Of a stretch of 64,000 bases of DNA, positions 50,721 through 60,371 are shown piece after piece. The first letter of the stretch is position 1. Each line of letters opens with the position of its first letter. The stretch is taken from contig NZ_KI632511.1 of the NCBI RefSeq assembly GCF_000504285.1, positions 2,787,372 through 2,851,371 on the forward strand, in the 5' to 3' direction. The position numbers and the translations under genes were made by a program. The notes under the pieces are model-generated. The model saw only the letters and a program-made list of their open reading frames with translations. It did not search any database and had not been told where the DNA came from. This stretch comes from Actinospica robiniae DSM 44927 (GTDB lineage Bacteria; Actinomycetota; Actinomycetes; Streptomycetales; Catenulisporaceae).

Positions 50721-51308
50721 ATGAACACGTACCGCCGCATGGCCATGACCGTAACGACGACCTGCGCGGCAATCGCGTCGCTGGGCGCGTGCTCCGCCGG
50801 GGTGACCTCGGCGGACCCGAAGACGCCCGTCTCCGCTGCCGTGAGCCGCGCCGGATCCTCGCCGACCGCGTCCCCCACTCATGCGACGTCGGCTTCCGCC
50901 GCTGCGGCCGGTACGGTCCACGTAGACGGGCCGATCGGTTCCTTCCCGATTCCGAGCGGTGCGCAGGTGGTGGCGAACATGCCCTGCGGCAAGGAGGTCC
51001 TCATCGAGCTGGGCTCGGTGACCCCCACTCAGGCGTCGACCTTCTACACTGCGGCTCTTCCTCAGGCGGGCTACCAGATCACGGTCAACACACTGAGTTC
51101 CGACCCCACCACCGGGGCCGCGAAGGGCATGGCGGAGTTCACCTTCACCGGCCACGGATATACGGGCCTGATCATCGCGATGGCCAACCTCGGCGCGGAC
51201 GCTTCCGCTGATCCTTCCGTGGGCAGTCTGCCCGGCAACATGGCCGAGAACGCCGTCGAGATCTCGCTGACCCCGGCCGGCACGACCCCCAAGTCTTCGT
51301 GCGGCTGA
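50721..51308 (+). CDS. Secreted lipoprotein of unknown function
   Basis: 195 residues. Signal peptide ending in a lipobox (SLGAC-S, Cys at about residue 24), then a Ser/Thr/Ala/Pro-rich linker (about 30-65) and a compact domain (about 68-190) with VDGPIGSFPIPSGAQVVANM and TFYTAALPQAGYQITVN, which resembles small secreted actinobacterial proteins. ATG at 50721 with GGAGG upstream, about 40 bases after the kinase stop; it may belong to the same operon and report to the kinase. Confidence 0.8.
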   Translation: MNTYRRMAMTVTTTCAAIASLGACSAGVTSADPKTPVSAAVSRAGSSPTASPTHATSASAAAAGTVHVDGPIGSFPIPSGAQVVANMPCGKEVLIELGSVTPTQASTFYTAALPQAGYQITVNTLSSDPTTGAAKGMAEFTFTGHGYTGLIIAMANLGADASADPSVGSLPGNMAENAVEISLTPAGTTPKSSCG

Positions 51309-51391
51309 CGCTGAGGACGGGGCGCCAGTGTCGTCGCTCCTCGACACCCTGCGGTCATGGACCCTGCCGAGGCGGATGCTCATCGCGAAGA

Positions 51392-51439
51392 AGCGAGACG
51401 GCTCGCAGTAGTCTTCAGACTACTGCGAGCCGTCTCGCT
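51392..51439. terminator. Strong bidirectional hairpin terminator
   Basis: Perfect 22-base-pair stem (51392-51413 with 51418-51439), loop TTCA, between the lipoprotein gene and the convergent DUF5709 gene. Confidence 0.85.
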
Positions 51440-51453
51440 TTGACGCAGATCTC

Positions 51454-51924
51454 TTACTCCCGATCGATGTCGGGGTCCTCCTCCACGTGCACCGCCGCTT
51501 CCTCGGCGCTCGCGGCACCGGCGTCGATGCCGACGTCGGACGCCGTCAGCTCATTGTCGGTGTCGGAGTGGGTGCCTTCGTCCGGCGCGACCAGCCGGCC
51601 GGACCGAGCGCCCCCCGCCTCCGGGTCGATCGGTTCGCCGGTGCCGCCGGGCAGGTCGCCGACCCCGTCCCGCTGCTGGTCCTCGCCCACGTCGGGCTCC
51701 TCTTGGGCCAACCGCTCATCGAGCGTCTCGCCCTCGCGCTGCTCCGCCGCGGTGATGCCGATCTTCTCGGCTCCCAGCGGTTTCTCCGGCGGCGAGTAAC
51801 CCTCGTCGAGGGTCTCGTCGTAGTCGCGCTCGCCGACCGCGTCCTCGAGGTCGAGGGGCGCCGCGTCGGCCTGTTCCTCGTTCTCGGGCTGGTAGACGTC
51901 GTCGCCCATCTCGTCGTCGCTCAT
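51454..51924 (-). CDS. DUF5709 family protein
   Basis: 156-residue, very acidic, probably disordered protein. The conserved part is N-terminal: [20 protein letters not shown] and [20 protein letters not shown]. The family is confined to actinobacteria and has no known function. The ATG overlaps the catalase stop (ATGA), so it is made together with the catalase; an oxidative-stress link is an inference. Confidence 0.85.
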   Translation of the reverse strand: MSDDEMGDDVYQPENEEQADAAPLDLEDAVGERDYDETLDEGYSPPEKPLGAEKIGITAAEQREGETLDERLAQEEPDVGEDQQRDGVGDLPGGTGEPIDPEAGGARSGRLVAPDEGTHSDTDNELTASDVGIDAGAASAEEAAVHVEEDPDIDRE

Positions 51925-53651
51925 GAAGCGGCCCCGGTGAGCGAGGGGAAGCGGTCCCAGACCCGGTGCGTGCCCATCAGCTCGCTGATCTGACTCAGCA
52001 CGGTCGTGCCGTCGGCGCCGACGACGATGCCCGGCGCGTCGCCGGGAATGCCGGTGGCCCGTAGGGCGAGTTCGCCGTCTCCCCAGGCGCCGATGGCTTT
52101 CGAGTGCCGCCAGGCCTCAGTGAGCAGCAGGGTGATTCGCGGGTCCACGGCGTGCTGCGCGCCGGTGGGGGCGCCCGCTTTGGCGTCGCGGCTGGGGTGC
52201 GCGTCCGGGGCGGGCGCGGGGGCGCCGGCGAAGAACGGGCAGCCGCCGTCGAGCGAGTTGGGCTTGTACGGCGCCACGCCGGTGTGCACCGCGTCCTGGT
52301 GGAAGCCGTCGCGCAGCATGTCGTTGACCGGCGCGTGGGTGCGGTTGATCGGGATCTGGGCGAAGTTCGGGCCGCCCAGCCGGGTGATCTGGGTGTCGAG
52401 GTAGGAGAAGAGCCGGCCGGCCAGCAGCGCGTCGTCGGTGACGTCGATGCCGGGCACGAGGTGGCCGACGTGGAAGGCGACCTGCTCGACCTCGGCGAAG
52501 AAGTTCGTCGGGTTGCCGTTGAGGGTCATCAGGCCGAGCGGCCGCACCGGGGCGAGCTCTTCCGGGACGATCTTGGTGGGGTCGAGCAGGTCGATGCCCT
52601 CGAAGGTCTGCTCGGGGGTGTCCGGGAAGGTCTGCACGCCGAGCTCCCACTGCGGGTAGGCGCCGGCCTCGATGGCGTCGTAGAGGTCGCGGCGGTGGAA
52701 GTCCGGGTCGGCGCCGCCGATCAGCTGCGCCTCCTCCCACACCAGCGAGTGCACGCCGAGCTTCGGCTTCCAGTGCCACTTGACCAGGGTGCTCTCCCCC
52801 GCCGCGTTGACCAGGCGGAACGTGTGGACGCCGAAGCCCTCCATCATCCGGAACGAGCGCGGGATGCCGCGGTCGGACATGTTCCACAGGGTGTGGTGGG
52901 TGGCTTCGGTGTGCAGCGAGACGAAGTCCCAGAAGGTGTCGTGGGCGCTCTGCGCCTGCGGGATCTCCCGGTCCGGGTGCGGCTTGCCGGCGTGGATGAC
53001 GTCCGGGAACTTGATCGCGTCCTGGATGAAGAAGACCGGCATGTTGTTGCCGACGAGGTCGAAGACGCCTTCATCGGTGTAGAACTTCGTGGCGAAGCCG
53101 CGGGTGTCGCGGACGGTGTCGGCCGAGCCGCGCGAGCCGAGCACGGTGGAGAAGCGCACGAACACCGGCGTCTCGACCTCGCCGGTGAGGAAGGCCGCCT
53201 TGGTGATCTTCGCGGCCGTGCCGTAGCTGCGGAACACCCCGTGCGCGCCGGCTCCGCGCGCGTGCACGACCCGCTCGGGGATGCGCTCGTGGTCGAAGTG
53301 CATGACCTTCTCGCGCAGGTGGTGGTCCTGCAGCAGGATCGGCCCGCGCGGGCCCGCCTTGAGCGAGTGGTCGCTGTCCGGGAGGCGGACGCCCTGCGCG
53401 GTGGTGAGGTACTCGCCGTTCTGCGCCCGGGCGTCGTCGCCCGCGTCGGGTCCGCGGCCGGTGGCCGAGAGCGGCGCGGGCTGCGCCTGGTCCGGCTTCG
53501 GCGGCAGCGGCGCCCGGGGCTCGGTGGGTTCGGAGACCGTCGCCGGCTCCGCGCCGGGCGCGCCCGGCGCCTCGGCGTGCGGCCGATCGCCGCCGGAGGC
53601 CGCCTCCGTCATCTTCTCGACCATCTTCCTGACCGGACCAGGCTCGTTCAT
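51921..53651 (-). CDS. Catalase (large-subunit-like, monofunctional heme catalase)
   Basis: 576-residue heme catalase breaking down H2O2. Active-site His in [18 protein letters not shown], Asn in [12 protein letters not shown], proximal heme Tyr in [18 protein letters not shown]. The ~90-residue N-terminal extension is Pro/Ala-rich. After the core, only the end of the DJ-1/GATase-like domain of ~750-residue clade 2 enzymes remains ([20 protein letters not shown] onward), so the C-terminal domain is shortened internally. The ATG at 53651 is chosen; the frame further upstream is leader. Forms an operon with the DUF5709 gene. Confidence 0.93.
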   Translation of the reverse strand: MNEPGPVRKMVEKMTEAASGGDRPHAEAPGAPGAEPATVSEPTEPRAPLPPKPDQAQPAPLSATGRGPDAGDDARAQNGEYLTTAQGVRLPDSDHSLKAGPRGPILLQDHHLREKVMHFDHERIPERVVHARGAGAHGVFRSYGTAAKITKAAFLTGEVETPVFVRFSTVLGSRGSADTVRDTRGFATKFYTDEGVFDLVGNNMPVFFIQDAIKFPDVIHAGKPHPDREIPQAQSAHDTFWDFVSLHTEATHHTLWNMSDRGIPRSFRMMEGFGVHTFRLVNAAGESTLVKWHWKPKLGVHSLVWEEAQLIGGADPDFHRRDLYDAIEAGAYPQWELGVQTFPDTPEQTFEGIDLLDPTKIVPEELAPVRPLGLMTLNGNPTNFFAEVEQVAFHVGHLVPGIDVTDDALLAGRLFSYLDTQITRLGGPNFAQIPINRTHAPVNDMLRDGFHQDAVHTGVAPYKPNSLDGGCPFFAGAPAPAPDAHPSRDAKAGAPTGAQHAVDPRITLLLTEAWRHSKAIGAWGDGELALRATGIPGDAPGIVVGADGTTVLSQISELMGTHRVWDRFPSLTGAAS

Positions 53652-53965
53652 GGCACTCCCGCTCGTACGCACGCCTTCGTTCGGATAGCAGAGGACTGCG
53701 GCAGTCGGGGAGGTCCGCCGCGGTCGGCGGCCGGGTTCTGGGGCCGGCCTCCGGAGCGGCGGACCTCGTTCCGACGCGGCGCGACCCATGCCCCCCCACC
53801 GGGCAAACATGCGCGGCGGTGTGGAGATCAACCCGTTCGGGCCTGTCGCCCACGCGCATGACCGGGGCCGAAACGGGCACTACAGGCGACTGTCCGCAAG
53901 CCGCCGGATCGGCGGGCTTTGCCCGGCCCGCGGTCCCCCGGCCCGACGTGAGGAGAGCGGCACCG

Positions 53966-54817
53966 ATGACTACCGGGGAAGAAACGCTGAGGATGGCGCC
54001 GACGCGGCAGATGGCCGTGGTCACCGGGGCGTCGAGCGGCATCGGCTCCGCCCTGGCGGACGAGCTCGTCGAACAGGGCTTCGACCTGGTCGTCGCCGCC
54101 GAGGACGAGGGCATCGTGGAGACGGCCGAGCGCCTCACCGCCCGCGGTGCGGTGGTCCGCCCGGTGCGGGCCGACCTGTCCACCTTCGACGGGGTGGAGC
54201 AGCTGGTCAGCGCCACCGGCTCGGTCGGCCGGCCGATCGAGGTGCTCGCGGTGAACGCGGGCGTCGGCGCCGGCGGCGGCGGCGGCGGCGATTTCGCCCG
54301 CGACCTCGATCTGGACACCGAGCTGCGCCTGGTCGCGCTCAACTGCGCCGGCTCGGTCCACCTGGCCAAGCGGATGCTGCCCGACATGGTCGAGCGGCAC
54401 GCGGGCAAGGTGCTGTTCACCTCGTCGATCGCGGCCGCCGCGCCCGGGCCGTACCACGCCGTGTACGAGGCGTCGAAGGCGTTCGTCGGGCAGCTGTCGC
54501 AGTCGCTGCGCGAGGAGCTGCGCGACACCGGCGTGACGGTGACCTCGCTCATGCCCGGCCCGGCCGACACGAAGTTCTTCAAGCGGGCCCGCACGCAGGA
54601 CACGAAACCCGGCTCCGGCCCGAAGGAGGACCCGGCCGACGTCGCCCGGGAGGCCTACCAGGGCCTGATGGCGGGCAAGGACCACGTGGTCGTCGGGTCG
54701 TGGCGGAGCAAGGCGCAGGCCGCGGCCGCCCGGGTCATGCCGGCGACCGCCGGCGCCAAGACGCAGCGTTCGACGACCGAGTCGGGTTCCGATTCCAGCT
54801 CCGACTCCAAGGGCTGA
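53966..54817 (+). CDS. Short-chain dehydrogenase/reductase (SDR)
   Basis: 283-residue classical SDR: TGASSGIG cofactor motif, VNAG, catalytic Ser in FTSSIAAAAPG and YEASK. A run of Gly follows VNAG (GVGAGGGGGGDF), and the C-terminal 35 residues are a Ser/Thr/Ala-rich tail (STTESGSDSSSDSKG). Substrate unknown. ATG at 53966 with AGGAGAG upstream; the longer open frame upstream is not coding. It diverges from catalase. Confidence 0.9.
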   Translation: MTTGEETLRMAPTRQMAVVTGASSGIGSALADELVEQGFDLVVAAEDEGIVETAERLTARGAVVRPVRADLSTFDGVEQLVSATGSVGRPIEVLAVNAGVGAGGGGGGDFARDLDLDTELRLVALNCAGSVHLAKRMLPDMVERHAGKVLFTSSIAAAAPGPYHAVYEASKAFVGQLSQSLREELRDTGVTVTSLMPGPADTKFFKRARTQDTKPGSGPKEDPADVAREAYQGLMAGKDHVVVGSWRSKAQAAAARVMPATAGAKTQRSTTESGSDSSSDSKG

Positions 54818-54835
54818 TGAGTTCGGGTACCTCGG

Positions 54836-55393
54836 TCACGGGTTGTTCTTCCCATCGAGGTCGTAGACCAGCAGTCCGTCGTCGCGCAGCCGCGCCCCGG
54901 CGGTCGGGGTGTGCGGCGCGAGCCTGCCGTCGTGCATCAGGTGTCGCACTTCGTCGCCGCGGGCCAGGACGGCGAAGTCCGCGATGATGCGGCGGTGGCA
55001 GCGCCACCACACCGTCTCGCTGCACATGACGGCCGTGCGGACGGCGTCGGCGCCCACCTGGGTCAGCAGCTCGTCCATCGCGGCGACGAACTCTGGGTCG
55101 CGGGTGTAGCCGGCGTAGCCGCGGAAGGAATCGTTGCGCCAGAAGGTGTCGGGCGAGTCTGGGGCCGTCTTGCGGAAGCCGCCGAGCCGCCCCTCCCAGC
55201 GGTACTCGACGCCCTCCTCCGGCAGCCACTGCAGCAGCCGCTCGCGGCCGACGTCCGGGTTGCGGCGGCTGCCGGGCGCGGTGCGCACGTCGACGATCCG
55301 GCCGATCGACGCGTCGCGCAGCAGCTCGGCGAGCTGAGGGCGCTCCAGCGTGCCGTGGCCGACGGTGAACAGCGGCAGCGATCCGGTTGGCAT
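54836..55393 (-). CDS. DUF488 family protein
   Basis: 185-residue DUF488 protein: FTVGHGTLERPQLAELLRDA start, VDVRTAPGSRRNPDVGRERL, YRWEGRLGGFRK, CSETVWWRCHRRIIADF with the Cys and His typical of the family. Function is unknown; family members often sit near DNA-modification or stress genes. ATG at 55393. The open frame reaching 56318 is the shadow of the kinase gene. It converges with the SDR gene and diverges from the kinase gene. Confidence 0.9.
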   Translation of the reverse strand: MPTGSLPLFTVGHGTLERPQLAELLRDASIGRIVDVRTAPGSRRNPDVGRERLLQWLPEEGVEYRWEGRLGGFRKTAPDSPDTFWRNDSFRGYAGYTRDPEFVAAMDELLTQVGADAVRTAVMCSETVWWRCHRRIIADFAVLARGDEVRHLMHDGRLAPHTPTAGARLRDDGLLVYDLDGKNNP

Positions 55394-55514
55394 GGCGGGC
55401 GGGTACCCCGTTCGGCCCGTCCCACCGGCGGCGATGCCGCATCGGCGTTTCATCCGCCATTCGGGGGTTACCGGAAGATCTCGGACTCCGAGGTCCAGGC
55501 CGGAGGCAAGTCGT

Positions 55515-56819
55515 ATGGGTCCCCTCACCCATCTGGGAACATCCACAGTCGCATGCAGTCTCACCGAAGACACCGAAGGTGCCGACACCGCCGTGCCCTC
55601 GGTCGAGCCACAACGGCCCGGGCAGTTCGTCGGCGGCCGGTACCGGCTCGTGCGCCGTCTCGGCGCCGGGGCCAGCGCGTATGTGTGGATCGCGCACGAC
55701 GACCGGCTCGACCGCGACGTCGCGGTCAAGATCCTGCGGGCGACGGGCGAGGCCGGCGGCGCGGAGCAGCAGCGGCTGCGGCGCGAGGCGCACGCGCTCG
55801 CGCACCTGAACCACCCGGGCATCACCGCGGTGTACGACCTGGTCGAGGACGCGGACCCGGCCGAGGGCGCCCTCGCTCTCGTCACCGAACTGCTGACCGG
55901 CGAGGATCTGGCCGCCCGGCTCCGGCGCGGCGCGCTCGGGCTGGACGAGACGCTGCGGCTGTGCGCGCAGGTGGCCGACGCCCTCGATGCCGCGCACCGC
56001 GCCGGGGTGATCCACCGCGACGTCAAGCCGGCGAACGTCATGCTCACCGCGAACGGGGTCAAGCTGCTGGACTTCGGAATCGCCCGCACCGAGGCGGAGA
56101 GCGAGCTGACCGGGCCGTCGGCGATCGGGACGCCGGCGTGCATGGCGCCGGAGCAGTGGCTCGGCAAGACGCCCGAGCCCGCCACCGACGTCTACGCGCT
56201 CGGCTGCCTGCTCTACTGGTGCCTGGCCGGCCAGGCACCGTTCGCCCAGCGGGTGCTGCCCGCGCTCGCCGTGGCGCACCTCGAGGCCGCTCCGCCCGCG
56301 CTGCCCGACCGCGGCCAAGACGCGCGGATCGACGCGCTCTACCGGGCCTGCGTCGCCAAGGACCCGGCGGACCGGCCGACGGCCACGGCCGTCGCCGCCG
56401 CACTCGACCCGGCCCGCCGCGCCGCTCCGCCCGCACCCGCGCCCGTTCCCGCCGCGCGACGCCCCAGCCGCTGGCGCTCAGGGTCGGCCCGTTCACGCGC
56501 CGCGGTGATCGTGACCGGAGGCAGCCTCTGCCTCGCCGGCGCGATCGGCGTGCCGCTGGCCGCCTCGTCCTCGGCCGCGCAGCCCGTCAGCAGCAGCACC
56601 GTGACACACCCCACTCCGCGATCGACGACGTCGTCCACGCCGGCCGGCTCCGCTAGTAAGAGCACTGCGAGCTCATCCCCGCGTCACAGCAGCAAACCGG
56701 CGGTGCCGCCGCCTGCCGCCGGGGACGCCGGTGACAAGGCGTCGCATACCCAGCCGGTGCCGCCGGGGCTGGCCAAGAAGCCCGGCAAGACCCCGCCCGG
56801 GCACGTCTCCGGCCGGTAG
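55515..56819 (+). CDS. Serine/threonine protein kinase with one TM segment
   Basis: 434-residue Hanks-type kinase (PknB group). Kinase domain about 36-300: GAGASAYVWIAHDDRLDRDV then AVKIL (Lys), HRDVKPANVML, LDFGIAR, GTPACMAPEQWLG. A TM helix (about 330-350, AVIVTGGSLCLAGAIGV) and an extracellular Ser/Thr/Pro-rich tail of ~80 residues follow; no PASTA domains are seen. ATG at 55515 with CCGGAGG upstream is preferred over the earlier frame start. Substrates unknown. Confidence 0.93.
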   Translation: MGPLTHLGTSTVACSLTEDTEGADTAVPSVEPQRPGQFVGGRYRLVRRLGAGASAYVWIAHDDRLDRDVAVKILRATGEAGGAEQQRLRREAHALAHLNHPGITAVYDLVEDADPAEGALALVTELLTGEDLAARLRRGALGLDETLRLCAQVADALDAAHRAGVIHRDVKPANVMLTANGVKLLDFGIARTEAESELTGPSAIGTPACMAPEQWLGKTPEPATDVYALGCLLYWCLAGQAPFAQRVLPALAVAHLEAAPPALPDRGQDARIDALYRACVAKDPADRPTATAVAAALDPARRAAPPAPAPVPAARRPSRWRSGSARSRAAVIVTGGSLCLAGAIGVPLAASSSAAQPVSSSTVTHPTPRSTTSSTPAGSASKSTASSSPRHSSKPAVPPPAAGDAGDKASHTQPVPPGLAKKPGKTPPGHVSGR

Positions 56820-56822
56820 CAA

Positions 56823-57857
56823 TCAGAACCCTGCCGGAGTGCGGCTGAGAAGCGCGCGCACGATGCCGGGGAGGGTTTCCGGGCTCAGGCCGCGGTCCGA
56901 ACGGGCCGCGACGTGGGCGTCCGGGCGCACGAGGACGGCGCCGTCGGCGGGAAGCTCACAGGCGTCGAACCACTCGCCCTTGCGGCACAACGCAATATCG
57001 ATGCCGGTCTCGCGGCTCACTGCTTGCACGGCTTGCGACCAGTCGGCGGCCTCGGGGCCGACGAGTAGGGCGAATCCGGGTCCGCACAGGTCGAGGCTCG
57101 AGAGCTGCTCGCCTTGGCCAGCCTTGGAATCGGCTCCTGATTCGGCCCCTGATCCGGCCTCGAGCCACACGTGCGGCAGCCGGGTGCCGACCTGGCCGCT
57201 GAGCTGCTCGACCCACTCGCCATCAGCTGCGGCAACGTCGTCGGCCACGGCCGAGGAGATGTAGCGGTAGCGGGTCATGATGACGGCGGAGTCGAGTTGG
57301 CGAGCCACGTCCTTCTCGTTCTCGGTGGTCACGACGCCGTACCTGGCCAGGAAATCCGTGCGCAGCCTGGCCTGTGCGGCCGCGAGCACGGCGCGCGGAC
57401 GCCGCTCGGCCTGGTAGGTGTCCAGGAGCGCGGGGTCGGCGTGGCCGGCCAAGACCGCCGGCAGCTTCCAGGCGAGGTTGTGCGCGTCGGCGATGCCGGT
57501 GTTGGCCCCGAATCCACCCCACGGCGCGTGCCGGTGCGCCGCGTCACCGGCGAGCAGAACCCTGCCAACGCGGTACGCGTCCGCGACGTGCACGCCGGTG
57601 TCCCAGGTACTGCCGGCCAGAATCTCGACCTTGATATCAGGGTCGCCTACTGCCGCGCGGACCAGTTCGGCGCAGCGCTGCGGCGGAAAGTCCTCCAGGC
57701 TCTCGCGCTGCGGGTCGAACTCGAAGTGGAACGACCACTCGTCCGTGTTGTTCTTGGACAGGATCACCCCGCGGACGGTCTCGTTCGCGACCTCGCACTG
57801 GCTGAACGTGCGCCCCTCGACCAGCTCGGACAGATCCGCCCGGGCGAAGACGTTGAC
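56823..57857 (-). pseudogene. FAD-dependent aromatic monooxygenase, C-terminal part
   Basis: C-terminal ~345 residues of a class A flavin hydroxylase (PheA/TfdB-like). The FAD-ribityl motif VGRVLLAGDAAHRHAPWGGF and DAHNLAWKLPAVL are intact, as is the thioredoxin-like C-terminal domain (GLSPETLPGIVRALLSRT). The frame continues upstream to base 57857 (VNVFARADLSELVEGRTFSQ), where the IS982-family element begins, so the shorter open frame starting at 57767 is not a real gene start. The remaining N-terminal piece is at 58942-59215. Confidence 0.85.
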
Positions 57858-57895
57858 CTAGATGACTGATCGGGTTTCATTGCGCGGGGGTGGCG
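57858..57895 (+). repeat. IS982-family left terminal inverted repeat
   Basis: Begins CTAGATGACTGATCGGG and continues through TTTCATTGCGCGGGGGTGGC. Matches the right end in reverse complement at 37 of 38 bases. Confidence 0.88.
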
Positions 57896-57923
57896 CGAGC
57901 GTTTTGGCTGGTCGGGTCGTTGG

Positions 57924-58823
57924 TTAGTGGTCGTAGGCGATCAGGGAGCGCTTGACGTGCGCGCCGGTGCTCCAGTTGTGCCAGACGGCGGCGTTCAGGG
58001 CCAGGATGCGCTGGACTACGCGGGCGAACAGTCCGGACGGTTCATGTGCTCCTGGATGCTCGATGCCGAGTTGACCCTTGAGGGTGTCGATGACGGATTC
58101 GACCCGGTTGCGAAACCACTTGGGAAACACCCCCGGATCTGTCTCGTTGCGCATCGCCGGGCGCACCAGGACGACGCCTTGATCGAGGAGTTCCGCTTCG
58201 AAGGGTTTGCTGCGAAACCCCTTGTCGCCCACGGCCGTGGTGGCGTGGGGCATCGTCGTGTATGGCTGTTCCTGCATCAGGAGCACGGCCCGGCGCTCGT
58301 CGATGAGTTTCGGGTTGACCAGGACGAACCCGGTGACCAGGCCGTCAGCGGTGACCTCGAGGAGGAGTTTGCAGCCCCAGAAGTACACACTGTGGGACTT
58401 GTCGTAGCCGTAGCCGGCGTATCCGAACAGGTTCGAGCAGCGCACCGTCGTGCGCGAGGTTCCGCAGATCACCTTGGTCCCGTCGATCAGACGGACCACG
58501 TCCTGACTGGAGGGGCACGCGGTCGCGAGGTAGAACACCGTGTGCTGCATCAGCGGGCCCACGGCGCGCAGTCTCACGTTGTACTGCGATTGAGACAAGA
58601 GCCTGGGAAACAGGTGCCCGATCAGCTTCGGGGCCGAGCGGATCCAGTGGCGCTCGTCGTTGAAGCGCAGATGGGCTTGGGCTACGGCGATACACACGAC
58701 CTCGGCGTCGGTAACCTCCGGCGGTCGACCGGGGCGGTCGGGGGCGGATTCCAGCGAAGGCATGATGCAGTCGGTCAGCGCCACGTAGAGTGCAGTCAGA
58801 AGGGTGTCCAGGTCGATGTGCAT
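57924..58823 (-). CDS. IS982-family transposase
   Basis: 299-residue DDE transposase. Matches to the IS982 family: PGRPPEVTDAEVVCIAVAQA, LFPRLLSQSQYNVRLRAVGP, LIDGTKVICGTSR (first Asp), TAVGDKGFRSKPFE (second Asp), RVESVIDTLKGQLGIEHPGA (Glu), and the typical end KRSLIAYDH. It is full length with no disruption, so the element may still be mobile. The ATG at 58823 is near the right inverted repeat. Confidence 0.92.
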   Translation of the reverse strand: MHIDLDTLLTALYVALTDCIMPSLESAPDRPGRPPEVTDAEVVCIAVAQAHLRFNDERHWIRSAPKLIGHLFPRLLSQSQYNVRLRAVGPLMQHTVFYLATACPSSQDVVRLIDGTKVICGTSRTTVRCSNLFGYAGYGYDKSHSVYFWGCKLLLEVTADGLVTGFVLVNPKLIDERRAVLLMQEQPYTTMPHATTAVGDKGFRSKPFEAELLDQGVVLVRPAMRNETDPGVFPKWFRNRVESVIDTLKGQLGIEHPGAHEPSGLFARVVQRILALNAAVWHNWSTGAHVKRSLIAYDH

Positions 58824-58903
58824 AGCGAACTCCCAGGTGAGATTGGTTATTCGCTATCCAGCCTGGACACCCTTCGTGATCGTTCACAGCAGATCGACGG
58901 GTT

Positions 58904-58941
58904 CGCCACCCCCACGCAATGAAACCCGATCAGTCATCTAG
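58904..58941 (-). repeat. IS982-family right terminal inverted repeat
   Basis: Reverse complement of the left end, reading CGCCACCCCCACGCAATGAA then ACCCGATCAGTCATCTAG on the plus strand. Confidence 0.88.
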
Positions 58942-59215
58942 TGGTGGGTGGGCGGCAGCGTCCAGCTGGTGATGCCGAGCGTCTCGCGGATCGGGCTGGC
59001 GGCGCCGTCGGCGGCGATGACGTAGTCGGCCGTGAGAGCGCGTCCGTTCACGATCGCGGCCACGCCGTGCGCGTCCTGGCGCAGCTCGGTCAGTTCGGCG
59101 TCGAAGTGCACCTGGGCGCCGCGTTCCCGGGCGAGTCCGGTCAGCACCGGCTCGAGCAGCACCTGCGGGCAGAAGCAGAAGGATGACGGACTCGGGTCCG
59201 CGCCCATACTCGCGT
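58942..59215 (-). pseudogene. FAD-dependent monooxygenase, central fragment
   Basis: About 90 residues of the same monooxygenase: FCFCPQVLLEPVLTGLARER, VHFDAELTELRQDAHGVAAI, TADYVIAADGAASPIRETLG, which is the DG motif region of flavin hydroxylases, ending LPPTHH at the insertion. The first ~110 residues, including the GxGxxG nucleotide fold, are missing; upstream DNA turns directly into the divergent TetR gene. So the gene is broken at both ends. Confidence 0.8.
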
Positions 59216-59219
59216 GTAA

Positions 59220-59804
59220 CGCAAGAAGCGCGAGCTGCGCGCCCGGATCGCGGACTGCGCGCTGCAGCTGTTCGCGGACAAGGGCTTCGACCAGACCACG
59301 GTGGCCGAGGTCGCCGCGGCGGCCGACGTGTCGGTCAAGACCGTGTTCAACTACTTCCCCGCCAAAGAAGACCTCTTCTTCGACCGGGCCGACGAGGTCG
59401 AACAGCGCTGGCTCGAAGCGGTGGCCGACCGCACGCCGGACGAGAGCGTCCTGGCCGGGCTGCGCCGCAGATCGCTCGGCCGCTTCGACGACCACCCGCA
59501 CGGCCGGACCGCCCGCTTCCGCCGGGTGATGGCCGGCAGCGCCGCCCTGCAGGGCCGCGGCCAGCAGATGTGGGCAACACACGAGGACGCCATCGCCGCC
59601 GCCCTGGCCGAACTCCTCGGCGCGGCCCCGGCCGACCCGACTCCGCGCATCCTCGCGCACCAGGTGCTCAGCATCCACCCCCTCGCCCTGCGCGTGGCGG
59701 AGGAGCTCACCGCCCAGGGCGTCGAGGACGTGGAGGCCAAGGAACGGATCAGGGACCTGATCAATCGCTCGTTCGACATCCTCGAGCACGGCCGCGGCGC
59801 CTGA
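59220..59804 (+). pseudogene. TetR-family regulator, start missing
   Basis: About 194 residues of a TetR regulator: HTH region ARIADCALQLFADKGFDQTT, VAEVAAAADVSVKTVFNYFP and a helical ligand domain to the stop. The frame has a TAA at 59217-59219 and no ATG, GTG or TTG between it and the GTG at 59301, which lies inside the HTH. An ATG at 59183 preceded by AGAAGG is in another frame and gives PRPYSRV, so the gene is either truncated by a deletion or frameshifted. It probably once controlled the divergent monooxygenase. Confidence 0.75.
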
Positions 59805-59878
59805 CCCCATCCGACGTTCCTTTGAAGACCTGGCCCGACTCACCAGAAATCTGAAACTTCAATACTCGGAAGCACACT

Positions 59879-60275
59879 TCAGTCTTCTGTAGCCACAAAA
59901 GTCACAACGAACCCCGATGGCGGCTCCTTTGCCAGACAGGGACACACGGGCCCCCGGTAGGCTCGGCCTGCGGAGCCTTGTGCGCTCATCTCTGCCTGGC
60001 ATGGGGTTTCCATCCCCTGGCTGACATCACGCCGGCAACCATGCGAAAAAATCTTGTTGCCACGGAATCTGTTCCCTGATAGCGCGAACTTCGTAGCGTT
60101 CTGTAGGAGGTCATCGCGGTGCTGGACCTTCCGAACGTCGGCATCTACGCGATCGGCTTCCCCGGCTAGGCCGTGCCATCCCAGGACGTCATAGCCGGCC
60201 TTGACGGCGGCTGTCAGCGCGGTGGCCTCGTAGCGTACGGCGAGCTCGTCGTGACGCGTGGCCACCGCGCTGTCT
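59879..60275 (-). pseudogene. Possible transposase C-terminal remnant in a gene-poor gap
   Basis: The 59805-60371 gap has no intact gene. On the minus strand near 60190-60275 a frame reads AVATRHDELAVRYEATALTA, which resembles the end of IS5-type transposases (D-K/E-L-A-V-R-Y-E-A-T). The sequence after it (down to 59879) has no recognisable content. GC content drops here compared with the genes. I regard this as a likely mobile-element scar with limited certainty. Confidence 0.3.
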
Positions 60276-60371
60276 CGTGGATCCAGGGCTCCGCCTCGTA
60301 GCTCGCCAGGCGTATCAATCGGCTGCGCGGGTATCCGCCTCCTCTCGGATCACCCAACCGACGGAGGCGAC

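Larger units (their letters stand above)
57858..58941 (-). mobile_element. IS982-family insertion sequence
   Basis: About 1.08 kb element with one transposase gene and 38-base terminal inverted repeats differing at one position. It interrupts the monooxygenase gene. No clear direct target duplication is visible: the ends share CTAG, but this is itself palindromic and part of the inverted repeats. Removing 57858-58940 (1083 bases) restores an open monooxygenase frame. Confidence 0.88.

Noticed and set aside
57858-58941. CTAG as a four-base target-site duplication of the IS
   Set aside because: CTAG belongs to the inverted repeats, and treating it as a duplication leaves a TAG stop in the restored monooxygenase frame.
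60119-60168. Short plus-strand frame after a GGAGG-like site (VLDLPNVGIYAIGFPG)
   Set aside because: Only 16 codons, no similarity; kept as non-coding.
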